The position numbers and the translations under genes are program-made. Positions 10,846 through 25,800 of a DNA stretch of 64,000 bases are shown here, piece by piece. Within the stretch, counting starts at the first letter, position 1, and the number at the start of each line of letters is the position of its first letter. The DNA is from Hanleya hanleyi (taxonomy: Eukaryota > Mollusca > Polyplacophora > Lepidopleurida > Hanleyidae): assembly GCA_036873755.1 (NCBI GenBank), contig JAVTVY010017189.1, forward strand, positions 1 through 64,000, read 5' to 3'. Under the pieces are notes generated by a model. It made no database searches. It was not told the DNA's origin and saw nothing but the letters and a program-made list of their open reading frames with translations.

Positions 10846-13800
10846 GTAGGTATAACGAGCCTGGCTCAAATTAAGGACTGTTGATGAAAATCTGTTAACA
10901 GGTTACAGCAAAATGCTGGATATTGTATTTTTTTTAATTATTTAGATGGCAAAACTTAATTTCAGGCATTTGCATGGAGAAATTCAACATTCTACAAATT
11001 TTACTATCTATCTTTTCAGTTCTTGGGATAAATAACATGCCCATGCCACAGAATTAATCCTCAGTTCACATGAAGATGTTTTTATTCTGCTTCTAAGTCT
11101 AAAAATACTGTTCGAAAATTTAGAAGAATAGGGTAAACCTCCCACAAAAACAGCCTACCATGAGAATAAAATGTAAATTGCCCGGAAGGATATGTATTAC
11201 ATAGTAATAAACTTTAACCTACTTAAATTACAGCATGACAATTAATTTTAATATGCAATTTTCGTGACATTGTCCGGTGTAATTAGTATTGTTGTTTTGG
11301 TCCTATCAACAGGCCTTGCTTTTCGTCCATTTTCAGGGGTATCCATTTGGATACCCGTAAACTCTCAAGACCAAATACAGGTTAAAAATTTGGGATAAAA
11401 AACTGAAAATATATTATAACAAAGTGAATATGTACAAAATTATAAAGAAACCCTTAAAATAACAACGATTTTAAGACTTTCAAGCCCCAAAACTTGCAAA
11501 AGAATGTAGATTTCAGCAATATGTTAAAAAAACAAAATTTGTAATTTTTCTGACACGTTTATTTTCTGGAATATATATATTCTGTTAATGGTATGACTTT
11601 GGTTCTGTACATAGTATATGCCCCTGGCTCTATGGATATCCATGTGGGTATTAAATAATTTGAAGGAATGAATAATTCATACCCATAAGGCCATAAAAAG
11701 TTAATTAATTGTTTCTCAAGTGGCGCAGCATCCTCGATTTCTCTCCTGCTGGGCACTTTTTTTTTCACTTTTTGAAAAAAAAAAAAAAAATCCGCCGCAT
11801 CCCTGGCATACTGTCCGCTCCCATTCTTTTTATTGCATGTGTAAATGTGCTTGTAAACTGTGTTTATTCGTTGTAATGTCTATTCGTTTCCCAAAAATGG
11901 TGTTTTACTACATGTATGTTTGTGAAAAAGAAAAATGCTTTAATACGTACAGAGATGTCATCGCCATGATCGTATCGATCACAAAATAGTTTACAACCGG
12001 CAGTTGCGCGAACTCGTTCCAGTTTCAAATCAAACTGCGCATATACAAAAATCAGACCTGAATATAAGCGGAAGCGGATTGCCATATGTTTTTATTATGT
12101 AAATTTCGCTTCTCCGTTATCGTAATTTTATAAATAGCGAATAGTATATTTATCATAACATTATTTATTAAAATCTTCGTCATAAATTGTGCACATTTCA
12201 ACACGAAAGGCTGTAAATTAAAGAAATATTTTCATCCTAGTCTCCGGTTCCAGCGTCGGTTATGCTTTTCATTATGCTCTTTGCCTAGTTTAAACAATTC
12301 ATCGGAAATGGGTCCAATGAAATGAAATTTGTGATTGTATTTTTACCGCATTTTTTATCCGTTTTCACAATGCTGGTTTCAGCATACATTGCTGAATGTC
12401 GAGAACGTGGGGCGGTTAACATGCTGAAGGACTGGACAATTATACAGTCTTCCCGGCTTGTAAAAAAAAAAGATAAAAAACCGCCCGCATCCTTCCTTGA
12501 AAAAAAAAAAAAAAAAAAAAAAAACGCCCGCCCGCTCGCTCCTGAAACCCCCCCCCCCCCCACTTGAGAAACAATTAATTAATTTTTTATGGCCTAAGGT
12601 ATTTGATTCTATGGTCAGTGTATTCATATCTCTTCTAGTATTAAACCAGGTTGCATCAGTCATGCAATTGTGATACAGAGAGAACAATTTGTCCTCATTT
12701 TCTTGTTTTCTGTAAATTTTTGACGGTTATCCAAATGGATACTTGTACATTGGATTTACAGATATATTGTCTCCATCTGAAGGGTATATAGGATATTTTC
12801 TCTATAGATATTATATGATATATTCTCCCTCTCAACTGCAAGTGTATGTTGGCAACTACAACTTGTACACCATCCTTGTCAAGTATTGTTGAGAGTCTGG
12901 CAATTCCATCTAATCAATGTCTGTTCTTGTTGCATATATATTTTCAGAATCTGCCTGCGCATGCCTCAGAAGAACTGGTGGTTAATTATCTGGAGGTCAT
13001 TTCTGATGCAGAGGTGACTTCTGTCCACTTACAGCCGGACTTCTCTGACAGCTGTCTTGTTCAACTTGACCAGGAACTAAGTGGTAAAATAGTTGTTATA
13101 ATGGTGGTCAGTTTCTGATATAAATATGTATCCAGGGATGGTACAATTGATTTAGATTTACCCTAATTTGGGCATGACCAACCTCTGTTCGGCACAGCAA
13201 AATTTTTGTAGGCAGGGAAATGCACCCAAATTATCTGTTTGCACCTTAAATGTGCCCAAATTGTGCCCAGCCCCTATTTCTGTGAGGGAAATATTTCGGG
13301 GCCTGTTTTTCGACAGGAATATCTGATTCTCGTAAGGCCGTGTTAAATTGATTCCTTGTTTCTTGTCCCCATGCTGCTTGACAACCAAAGTGGTAAACAC
13401 AACACAACAGCCATTTTCAACACAAAATTTTGATTGAGAATTTTCAGAACACTGGCCATTATTTTAGCTCAATAATAGTGCATTTCTGTAGTTTCTCTAT
13501 GACCTAGCTGTTTTAGCTGTGTCAGAAAAATTGGGACAATGCAGAAGCAGTTGCACATGGCATAAGATCACAAGAAACATCACTCCTGCAAATATACCCA
13601 CATCGGTTGGTCATTGATCTAAATACTGATTTGAACACGCCCTAGATCATGTATTAAAATAAAATGATAAAACAAACACAGCACTATTCAATTTTAATCA
13701 CAACCCAAAAAACTTCAATAAACAAATTTCAAAATACCTCAAATTAAATATTAAAATAAATTAAATATCTTGAAAAAAAAAACTTGAACAGCGTAAAATC

Positions 13801-16800
13801 AGTCCATAGATCATATGAATCTGAACAATATTTAGAGTATTCTGTTTTACTGACTGTCAGTCCATTCAACGCTTTCGTTTTGCACCTCTGGTTCGAAACC
13901 TTGACAACAGCTGGCAGATGTCACATGTTGGATGGCCCTCACTGGTTTGCCCAAACACAGGTAGAGTGTCGCCACAGACGAAACAGCGTATCGGAAAATG
14001 GACCCTCTTGCTGTAATAATGGACTGACACATCGTCTTTGTAGGTGATATCATCTTCACTTGACAGGAAGACACATGGAGATTCAGAGACAGCAAACTTA
14101 TTGGTCCGGTCGCCGCCATATTTCCCCATAGGACAAAAGGCTGTATGAGCGGCGTTCATCGATTGGTTTTTGCGAGAAAGATCAGCCAATAAAAAAGAGG
14201 GTTACATTCATATATCTCTGCATCAACCACTTGGCATACTGTGTGGGCACAGGCAGCTGCACTAATTATGTAAATTTGGTTGATTAAAGAGAAATTAGTG
14301 AATATCATATGTCGTGTCTATATTTGTATATGCCGTGTTGTTGTTGTACGTAAACAACAACAACAACAACATTTAATATATTGACAATTTCGCTTTTATT
14401 TCACTGAAATTAACATTATTATGGCCGGCGCCTGTGGTGTGGGTATGGGTGATGTTATCGGACACTGATGAACTATCAATGATTTCATAGCGAATGAATT
14501 TCCAACATTGTTTTAATATTTAATATTGAGATAGTTAGTTGGGGGTATGATGTAATAAATATCTCTGTTGACTATATCACCGCAGTTTTGCACAGCAAAT
14601 GCTAGATTCCAACTTATGCATCGCAAAATTCGGATCAGCAAACTACCACCAAACTATGCTATAACTACCATAAATAGTATGACTCAAATTTCTCTTTATT
14701 ATTACGTCTACTTTCCACGTTGAATAGAATATTTTTATTCTCTCAATTCAGTTAAATGAAATTCCCTTTCTTGTGAGATGTTTATTTTTTCGTCAAATAT
14801 CGCACTCCACACGTGTGCGCGAGCTAGGTGTCCGATAATATTGCCTTCTCCGTCCGATAACATCGCCTGTACCCGTACATTTTCCATCACCGAATTTCGA
14901 ATTTATTTCAAAAAACCTACTAGTAAAATGGACACGACGACTTTAATACCAATAAATCTCAAACAAATTGCATTCGATTCTTCAGAATACAGCTGACTCT
15001 GCACGTATGTGGCTGCTATGCTGTACTGGTTTTGTCAGATGGATTTCTGACACTCGTGGGAGCAACAGCAACAACGCCAGCATGCAGCAATATAATTTTC
15101 TTGACAACGAGCTAAATTCTGAGACTGTTTAAACGTTTTTAGTCACTATTGACAAACAGATACACAAAACCATGCTAGCTAATCCATAGACTATAAAACG
15201 ACAGTCTTGTTTAGTGTATTTTTTGCCTGAGTGGATTTTTTTTTTTTTTGTCAGTTGAATTTTTTCCTGTGTTGTAAAGCTATGCGGGCGATTTTGGCAT
15301 CGTCAAACCTAAGCGCGCGCGGGACAAGAAACAATGAATCAATTTAACACGGCCTAATATTCCCATAAGCTGAAATCATGGGAATCCCAATGGATTCCCG
15401 TCATTGCAATTTTCGAAATGATGAAATTTCATTTTATTCACTAAAAAATAGAGCCAAGTTACACCGTTAAAGCGAACTTATATTGGTCAGGTTGAAGTGA
15501 ATTCCAAACGCCCGCACATTCGGCCGCAGTCGGACCAGCATACTGTAGTGTAATGTATTCGAGAAGGGAGATAATCCGTCTCATAACTTCATTGTATTTT
15601 GCAGATCATTGGCCGAAAGGAAGACTGACTAGAAAGTTAAATACACCAATCCTGAATAAAACATTAGTCTGAACTACATAAAGATTATTTCATCGACTGG
15701 TCGTTCGACGCCTGTCGAAATAAACGGTTAAACGTAGTACAATTAGAACACAAAAATCTTCATTCGGATCCATGTCTTGATTTCAATTTTTTTTATGTTT
15801 TTCAACTTCTGTCATTATGACGATGACTTCAAGTCTTCACTGCGGCAATATAAAAATCGTTACAGGGAATAGAACAACAAAATTCCTTTCTGCTCCCCCT
15901 CTGTAACTGTGATAATAATATTTGAAGTTTTTTTTCCCCGTCAGTACATTTCAGTGCATTAGGGCGAGAAGCAGATAAGTATTGGAGTGATACACCAAAT
16001 AAAAAATTTTTTAAAAAACATTCCCGTAGATTCCCGCAGGTGAGTTTACTGGAATCCGAATGGATTCTGGTATAATTTGATGAGAAACGAACCCTGGATT
16101 TTATGGTTCAGTGCACTCAATGAAAATACATCTTACAGGTGCTACATGTTAATTCTGAAATTAGTTCAAAATTCTTCAAGAATGTTCTAAATTCCTGAAA
16201 GTTTCCAGCATATCCAGGGGAACTATGTGTATGTGACATAAAACTGTCTAAATACTCGATAAATGAAAATGACTCCTCTTCAGAAATTCCTGACTACATT
16301 CCAAGTTGTCTGTTTCAGATGCAGCCCTCCGCAGTATCAAAGAGAGATGTGGCCGTAAGCCGTTAAGTAGGAATATCCTTCAGATAGAGAGAGTGGAGAC
16401 ATCGACAGGAATCCTGATCAGCAACATAATCAGCACACATACAGAAGACCTCCTCAATCTCTATTTTGACAATACCAGCAAATCTGGGGGAGGTGACGTA
16501 AAGAGGGTTCAAGTCCATGATGATGTTGGGATGGCCATTGTGGAGTTTGAGAAGTCAGAAGGTGGGCTTATCCCTTAGGCTATTGTCACTTGATTGGTTG
16601 TTTAGCATGACCTTGATTTTTGTCCTCCGCCACGAAGTGGTGGGTGGACTTGGAAATGCTAGCCGTCCTTCCGTCCGTCTGTCCTTCTGTCGTACCGTCC
16701 TTCCGTCCGTCCCACATCTTGTGAATACAATATCTTGAGAGCAATTTGACTGATCAATTTCAAACTTGAGAAGGTGCTTCACTTTATCAGTTAGATGGCC

Positions 16801-19800
16801 ATTGGTATTGAGTTTCACTGAGGTACGTAATCCAAGATGGCTGCCATTGACCATATTGGATTTCATCCGTTCCGCATCTTGTGAATGCAATATCTTGAGA
16901 ACAATTCTACCAATCAACTTCAAACTTGAAGGTGCTTCACATCAGTTAAGACGGCCAATGGTATTGATTTTCACTGATGTACATAATCCAAGATGGCTGC
17001 CATTGATCATATTGGATTCCTTCCATCCCACATCTTATGAACGCGATATCTCGAGAACAATTCGACCAGTCGACTTCAAACTTAAGAAGGTGCTTCACAT
17101 CAGTTAGGCTGCCATTGGTATTGATTTTCACTGAGGTACGTAATCCAAGATGGCTGCCATTGACCATATTGGATTCCATCCGTCCCATATCTTGTGAACG
17201 CAATATCTTGAGAACGATTCGACCAATTGACTTCAAACTTGAGAAGGTGCTCCACATCAGTTAGACGGCTATTGGTATTGATTTTCACTGAGGTATGTAA
17301 TCCAAGGTGGCTGCCATTGACCATATTGGATTCCATCTGTCCCACATCTTGTGAACGCGATATCTCGAGAACAATTTGACTAATCAACTTAGAACTCGAG
17401 AAGATGCTTTGCATCAGTTAGATGGCCATTGGTATTGATTTTCATGGAGGTACGTAATCCAAGATGGCTGCCATTGACCATATTGGATTCCATCCGTCCC
17501 ACATCTTGTGAAGGTGATATCTCGAGAACAATTCGACCAATCGACTTCAAACTTGAGAAGGTGCTTCACATCAGTTAGATGGTCATTGTTATTGATTTTC
17601 ACTCAGATACGTAATCAAACATGGCTGCCATTGACCATATTGGATTCATCCGTCCCACATCTTGTGAACGCGATATCTCGAGAACAATTCAACCAATCGA
17701 CTTTAAACTTGAGAAGGTGCTCCACATCAGTTAGACGGCAAGTGGTATGGATTTTCACTGAGGTATGTAATCCAAAATGGCTGCCATTGACCATATTGGA
17801 TTCCATCTGTCCCACATCTTGTGAACGCGATATCTCGAGAACAATTCGACCAATCGACTTCAAACTTCAATCAGTTAGATGGCTATTGGTATGGATTTTC
17901 ACTGAGGTATGTAATCCAAGATGGCTGCCATTGACCATATTGGATTTCGTCCATCCCACATCTTGTGAACGCGATATCTCGAGAACAATTCAACCAATCG
18001 ACTTCAAACTTGAGAAGGTGCTTCACATCAGTTAGGCAGCCATTGGTATTGATTTTCACTGAGGTACGTAATCCAAGATGGCTGCCATTGACCATATTGG
18101 ATTCAATCCGTCGCACATTTTGTGAACGCGATCTCTTGAGAACAATGTGACTAATCAACTTAAAACTCGAGAAGATGCTTCGCATCAGTTAGATGGCCAT
18201 TGGTATTGATTTTCACAGAGGTACGTAATCCAAGATGGCTGCCATTTACCATCTTTCCAAGATGGCTGCCATTGACCATTTTGCATTCCTTCCGTCCCAC
18301 ATCTTGTGAACGCGGTATCATGAGAACAATTCATCTGAATGCGCTTCACATCAGTTAGACGGCCATTGGTATTGATTTTCATTGAGGTAGTATGTAATCC
18401 AATATAGCTGCCATTGGCCATCCTGCATTTCACTCGCCCATATTGTACCCATCTGTGTTGTGAACACGATATTTTGAGATCTATTCCACCCATCGATGTA
18501 TAAACCTAACCGTCCACAAATCCATATACAACTGATTAATTGATTGATAAACTTTATTTACTGAGGGTAACACAGTCAGTTACATGTGAAACTGTTCTTC
18601 TCCGAGGCCCTCTGGGATGGTATACATACACACATATATATACATTTTAACAAATATACAAGCATGGTAAAAAGTCATAACAGATCAAGCGTCTTCATAT
18701 ATAAATTTACATTTTCTACTGATGTGGACTACTAAAGAACATCGACTTGAAGCTGTTCAAGGATGGTGCTTGTTTCAAATCAGAATTTAGTGAGTTCCAC
18801 AATTTGGCTCCAGAATAAGCTATGCTGCGTTGAAGATAGGATGTCTTTGGGCGAGGAACATACAGATTGTTGTTGTTTGTTGCTCGAGTTTGTCTCTTCA
18901 TGATTTCATGAGTATGGGTGAACAGAGCACTGATGTAAGTAGGATAGTAGTTGTACATGGCTTTATACATGAAAATCGCTTTCTGGTATTCTATCCTCTG
19001 TGGTACACTCATCCAGTTGAGCTCTTTGAGCATTGGCTCTGTTGGTGTCTGGTAATGGGCACCAAGAACCATTATTGCTGCTCGCTTTTGTAATTTATAC
19101 ACTCTGTCAGTTTGTCCTTGTGTGGCATTCCCCCATATTGTACAACAATCATCAGTGTGTGGGAGAACATAATTATGCATTGCAAAATATGAGTTTGGCA
19201 TCTCTTAGAAGAAGTTTCCTGTTATGGTAAAGAATGCCAAGGTTCTGAGATATCTTTTTACATATTTGGTCTATGTGATCAGACCAGGATAAGGATTCAT
19301 CAATTATGAAGCCTAGAATTTTATCCCTGGAAACACTCTTTAGAGTTTGACCATTGACATCGGTACTCAGTTGTTCATTGGAATTTCTTAATGTGTTACA
19401 ACTTGAGCCCATTAGTATGATGTTTGATTTTGGAATATTGAAGTGCATTTTATTGATTTTACACCATCCTTCAATAGTTATCAAATCTTGGTTCAGTTTT
19501 TCATTTATTTTATATACATGTAGTGATAGTTGGTGCAGCATAATAAGCAGTGGTGTCATCAGCATATATCAACAGTACTATTCAAATTACATAACTGCAG
19601 ACTCGCATGCCAGTGTTACACTACCCATTACTACTTCCCAAACATCCTCAACTTGTCTCAACAATTTCAGATAAAAGTCTCCTTCCACACATACACATAT
19701 CCACTTTCCAAGTTATATTTAATGAGATATTGGAAGGGTATATGCTATACACTCTCAAACAGGCTACTTGGCGGAGGACCTGCTAGCTACTCCGCTTGTT

Positions 19801-22800
19801 TAAATACATATGCTAGATGCTATAATTATTTATTATTAATTATTAGGTTGCAAATCAATTGTAAACGAATATGAAGAAAATGAGTAAGTTTTACTCACAA
19901 AAATGTAAATCCCTCGTGTATTTTAATTATTTGCCGTCAAAATATAGATCGAGGGCTGATCATGCTAAACAACCAATCAAGTGACAGCGACCTTACATAG
20001 GCATGACAGTGTCAGTCTCTCATTTTTAAGGGGAGTGATCACTCTCCTCCTCCATCACTCACCTAACTTTCTCCCAAGGAGAGTTATTGATCACTCCCCT
20101 GGAAAATAATCAAGTACATGTAATGGAGAGTAATATTGACAAAAGTGAATCACTCAATACAGAGATCACTCTCACAATACAAAATCTTGGAGAGTGATTA
20201 GGGCTGTTCCATTAAAATAGGTATGGAGAGGGCGGAAGGCAACTAAAATTTTATTCTATGGGTCATGGGGGACTGGAAAATTCCTATTTCGTCGGTGGTG
20301 GTATAAGTAATCAATTCTATTACATGGGTGGTCATCAAAATTTCAACACAAACTTCTGCTAAATACATGTACCTGTCAAATGTGTAGAACTATCCTTGGA
20401 AATGAACATCAAAATTATTCTAGTGATTTATTTATCAAATTTATTTTTAAAAAACTTGCCAAATGTTTCCACTCGTGTTGACATTCCCTCTATTGGATGC
20501 GCATCACAGTGCACACTGAGCACTTCTTGCGCGGGTATGCAAAAGTTGAATCACGAACTGAAAAAGAGTATCTGGAATGGATTGCTCCCGTTACCATATT
20601 TTCTCTCCAGAGGCAAGTAGGCGCAAATTAGACACAAATTATGTTTCCAGTTAATTGATTATGCTAATCTCCATCAATTCGGAGACATTAATTTGGTTGT
20701 ATGTACCAATAAGTGGTTCTTGAAAAAAATCCATGTCCAGTTCAAGTTGATATTACGTTTTACAAAACCCAGAATAAATAAGGGAGATAACTAGGGAGCT
20801 AACTATGGTAGGAAAAATGTGTCAACCATCCAATTCATGGATTGAAAAAAGTTTGACGTTTTTAGTTGACAATGTTGCTACCAGTTTGTATTGACAAAAT
20901 TTGAGATACCAGTTGAGTAAAACAGCTAAAAGACTGGACTACATGTTTTTGTGATCTGCAATTAAATTACGTGGGTGGGGGGAGTTTCTGAAAATTCTAT
21001 TTTATGAGTCATGTGCCCTGAAGTAAATTCAATTACGTGAGCGGTGGGTCCAAGAAAAACTTGCCTTCCGCCCCTCCCAGACCTTTTTTAATGGAACAGC
21101 CCTTAACAGCTCTCACAAATTTGATAGACATGAGAGACTGCTGTGTTACATAATTAACTCCCTTGACTTTGAGGTCTTGAGATCTACCAGGGTGATGTTA
21201 TAAAAGAAATCAAATATAACTAATAATACTCTTCCCAAGTTCCGTTCCTGTAGTCAATTCTCTATAGTGAATAAATTTGCACATCTGTGACCTAATTTTT
21301 TTTTATGCCTGCTCTGAATGCAGTGCATTCTTCTATCTGTATTTCCATTTTGTGTGTCCATCCATCCCAACTAATTTGTTTGTTAGCAAGATAGCAGATG
21401 ACCTGATCAGATATTCAGTCGGTTACTTTCAGTTTCTGCAATTTGGGTCCTTCTGTCCAGGTATTCATATCCTTGTCACCATATACAAAGGAGTGGGGGT
21501 TTTTTTCCAGTCAAATTTAATTTATTTTCAATTTTGCCACCGTATTTTGGAGCTGAAATGAGTTTTCATACACCCATCAAAAAGGCGTACTTATCATGTG
21601 ATGGCAATTTCCATCCGTTCGTGACTGGTCTATATCTGTGTTTGTTTTCCACAAGTGTCTATGGTTGCAATTTTATTGTGAGTGGATACCCTAGTGGGAG
21701 ATGATGTGTTGTGTACCGAAATTGAGGTCGACGTCAGAGGTTAAAGTTCAATGGTCAGTGTGAACTAGAATCAGGAAATCATTGAAAATTTCTCATTTAT
21801 ATGCACCCGCCAAAAAAGCCACATCGTGTTTGGTCTTTAACTTTTGCAGTTTTTTCCATGTATCTACAGTCTCAATTTGAAGTAAATGGATACATGTACA
21901 TCAGGTAGAGACGACATGTCGCATACCAAAATTGAGGTCAAGGACAGAGTCAAGGTCATTCACCACATTGTCATCCAAAAAATCAGAAAATATTAAAAAT
22001 TGCTATTTATTTTTTACTTGATTCATCATGGTTAGAAGATGTGAGGTGGCAACATTGAGGTCAAGATCAAAAGGTCAAGGTCAGCGTTATTAATATTGTT
22101 TAGTCATTCCTCATACAGATGTTTTGGGACTGGCATTTTCCATCAGTAATTTAGTCGAATTACCCACTAAATTCATAATAAAGAATTTAATTAGGGGAGC
22201 CCACAGAAAAACATTAGGTGACCTGAACAACTTTATCGCAAAGCCAATCAACTTCAATGATGCATAGAAATGGTCAGGAAATATTTTCAACTCCACCTTC
22301 TCCAGGCCATTTGACCTCATTCCTATCTCTTTTCTAGTCTGACATGTGCAGCAACAGGAATAAGCAGAATACACATTCGAGGCGAACCTGGGGGTTGGGT
22401 TTTTATATGTGCATGCTAAAGTTACAATTTCCTGGAATACGTTTGGGGTACCCTCTCTGGTTTATAATTCCATCAGATGAGGAACTTCCATTTATCTTCA
22501 CCAAACAAACTGGAAGCCTCTGTGGCTACCTATGTGTGGAGAAACCCTCCTAACAAGGAAAACATTTTGACTTTTGTGAAAGGGATTGATTGATTGACAG
22601 TCACCCAAGCAAAAATTTAGTTTTCCATCAGAGAAATGAGTATTTCTTTATTGAATCCTATACATTTGAGGGTTTTTACCCCTCGGCCATTTTGTCCTCG
22701 GGGTATTGTCGTCGCCACATCTGTCCGTCCTGTGTTTGATACAGCTACTACATTTTGGAAGCTTATTTATACAGTTGTATTCTAGAAGCCAACAGAAAAT

Positions 22801-25800
22801 TACTCTTCTCAGCCCTTATTTTACGGAGTTACGCCCCTTTCAGGTGCAATAATTTTCAATTTTGTGGTACATGCTTGACTGTAATCAGTTATATCTAATT
22901 AACTGTATTTAGTACAGCTTGCAAATTAGGATGAAACTTTTTTATCTATTCTATATTCCTACAAAAAAATTAGTCCTCTCAGCCCATATTTTATGGAGTT
23001 ATGCCCCCTTTTGGACCTAATAATCTCTGATTATTTTGTGATAGAAAGTTAAGTGTATAAGTTATATCTGCAGATCTGTGTTTGGTACATCTACTAAATT
23101 TTGAAAACTTATTTATCTGGTTGTATTCTAGATGCGTACAAAAAATTCATCGTCTCCTCCCTTATTTTATGGAGTTATGCCCCTTTCTGGGTGTAATAAT
23201 CTTGGATATGCTTGAATGTATTAACCAGTTATATCTGAAGAACTGTGTTCGGTAAAGCTACCAAATTATTTATCTACTTGTATTGTAGAAGCCCCAAAAA
23301 AGGCATTGGGCCTTATTTTACAAAGTTATGCCCCTTTTGTGATATATGCTTGACTGTAGCTGTTTTTTCTGCAGGATTAATGATATGCTCTGAAAAGGAC
23401 AATTCTGAATGATTAGAAAATATAGCCACAATATGTGGCACATTCTCAGCATTTTCCTCAATTGCTTGGGGGAAACTGAGGGGTTTTGTGGGTCTCACCC
23501 TCGTGTTTTTTGTTTGTTTGTTTTTTTTCATGCCTAATTTTGAATTTTTGAACTGAATTTGTGCCTGAATACCAGTGGCATGAAGCGACATGTGTGAATC
23601 TCTGCCGTCATTCTTCCCATGATACCGGTAATTAATCAGACCTCCCCTCGCACACCCTCTCTTCTGATATTGCCAAATTTTATTTTCTGTGACAGGTATT
23701 CTTTTATGTTGCAGTGGTGAGCCGAGTCCTTAGGAAGTCCCATTCACTCAGCAATGTTGACTTACAGGTGCAGCCTTATATACAAGGATTCCATCAACCC
23801 TGGATAGAGAAACTGAAAGTAACCAAGGGCAGACAACTCAAACAGGCTCCAGTAGGTGATGCTAGTGTTAATCCAAGTCCTGATAAGCCAGCAGTAAAAG
23901 GCTCACCGGGATCCCATGACTTGTATGAAGATACCTCATCCATAGATCCTGATTCATCGTCACGAAATCTGCATAAATCTTCACCACCTCCAACCAAAGC
24001 CAAGTCACCTGGCTCTCGCATAAAATCACTCTCACATATATTTGAGAACACGGATACAAATACAGTCTCAGGTTTACAGTCATCAAAATTGCTGACTCAA
24101 CAAACCTCCTCAGCAACTCAAATCGATAAACAAAGGGAAGCAGATCAACTCTCCAACAAATCAGTGGAACGGCATGTCTCGTACTTGAATACCTCATTAA
24201 TGGGAGAAAATTCTGTCAGTAACGTATATGAGAAGCCTGAGTCCAGTCCACACAAACCTCACGTGCCTCCTAAGCCAGAAGGTTCTCGCTACTCCAGAAC
24301 CCCTGTGGTTGAGTCCATTGAGCCAGGAACTACTGTCTCAGCTGTGCCTGTCTCGTCTCATCTCCCACATGCATTCTCTGAAGTGAAGATGACGTCAAAG
24401 ACTATTTATCGGGACCACACCTTTGAAGGAACTGCGGAGTCGGGTAACATAGTCCACCATTCTCAGATTGAGCCATTCTTTGAACATCCACAACAGTCAC
24501 AATCCAAGGTTTCTTGTGAGGATGAAATGTTTGGAAGTGGCCAGTTAGCCAGAGAACCTAGAGACGTACCGTCGGTTAGAGATGCACATCAGATCCCTCA
24601 ATGGCCTGAAGGAGAAATTCATGATGAAAATCCTAATATGCCAAACATTCCACAGTTGATAGATAATACTGAAAGTCAAGCACCACTGAGAGAGATTCAT
24701 CCAACACCAGAGAGCTGCATCACAAGGGGGGAGACTACCAATACAGCAGTGGACAGAGCAAAGCTAAAACTACTTGCCCTATCAGGTTTCAAGAATAGAG
24801 ATGATCTTCATGGTTGTGATATATCTATAGAGGAGGATAAAGGCCTCATCTATTTTACCGGTGATACAGACAGCTTGACCAAGGCCCAAGTGTCCATGTA
24901 TGAAAGTATACAGAAGATGAGTGAAGTCGCAATACCACTACCCCATTCCACAATGGCTAATCTGTTATCAACACCCCAGGCCAAGAAGTATCTTCAAATA
25001 ACATTAAACTGTGATGAAGCCGTCACCTATGTTAAAAAGAATAATTTGACCATCTTGGCATTATCTGAGAGACAAGCGAACACATTTCGAACGTCACTGA
25101 AAAAAGTGTTGCTCAGCGAGAAAGTCTCATTAAAACAAGGTCATCATAACTTTCTAAACTCCGCAGCATGGCAGAGTTTCATCAGTGATCGTCATAACTC
25201 TGACCAACTGGTGCGTATTGTGACAGATATTAAACATAGTGCCATCTGGATAAATGGACTGAATGGAGACGTCGGCGTGACAAGAAGGGAAATCGAGGAG
25301 AAGTTAAAGGAGAATGCTATAATGGACAAGAAGATCACTGTTGATGGGAATAAGGGCAGGTTTATCTACCACTATTTCAAACATGAGATCGCTCAAGTCA
25401 ACGAGAAATTGAAGTAAGATTGGTTTATCCAGACTATAACTCTCAAACCATGGTTCATCTAGAATATTTTTGAAAGGGCCTTTTTTGTGAACATTCTGAA
25501 GGCTAAATAATACAAAATGTAGTGATTTTGAAATAATTTGGATTTTTTTTTAAACAAAATCACCATTTATTTTTGTGAAGGAACCTGTGAAAGGTCCCAA
25601 AAGAGATCTGGATGAAACCCTGCAAACTATTATAAACTGCTCTCAAACTAACTGTCCTGCAGTTAGATTATAATTTCTCAGATAAAAATCAGTGGCACAA
25701 AATAAATTAATTAGGTCCTTCTGCCTTAGGATGAATTTTAATTCTTTCCAACTGATGTTCATCCATAACTTAAAACTGTATTTATCATGTTTAGAATTCT

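Larger units (their letters stand above)
13084..16318 (+). other. Intron 3
   Basis: Holds a 2.0-kb TIR element at 13336-15354. Otherwise AT-rich, with a (GTT)/(AAC) inverted microsatellite at about 14338-14370 and GGAATCC.AATGGATTC near-palindromes at about 15380 and 16052. Confidence 0.6.
16562..23714 (+). other. Intron 4
   Basis: 7.1 kb, almost wholly repetitive: 157-bp satellite array, truncated non-LTR retrotransposon, 902-bp MITE and two further degenerate arrays (annotated separately). The gaps between them (19577-20200, 22100-22675, 23350-23714) are AT-rich with no recognised exon. An AAGGGGAGTGATCACTC palindrome lies at about 20027. Confidence 0.7.

Noticed and set aside
12285..12687. 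Frames with poly-Phe/poly-Lys/poly-Gly
   Set aside because: They arise from A-, T- and C-runs inside a non-coding TIR element.
16766..18493. Long overlapping frames on both strands
   Set aside because: By-products of the 157-bp satellite: the same peptide phrases recur once per unit on either strand.
22111..22374. 87-codon minus-strand frame with Cys cluster
   Set aside because: No recognisable domain, and it lies among intron repeats.
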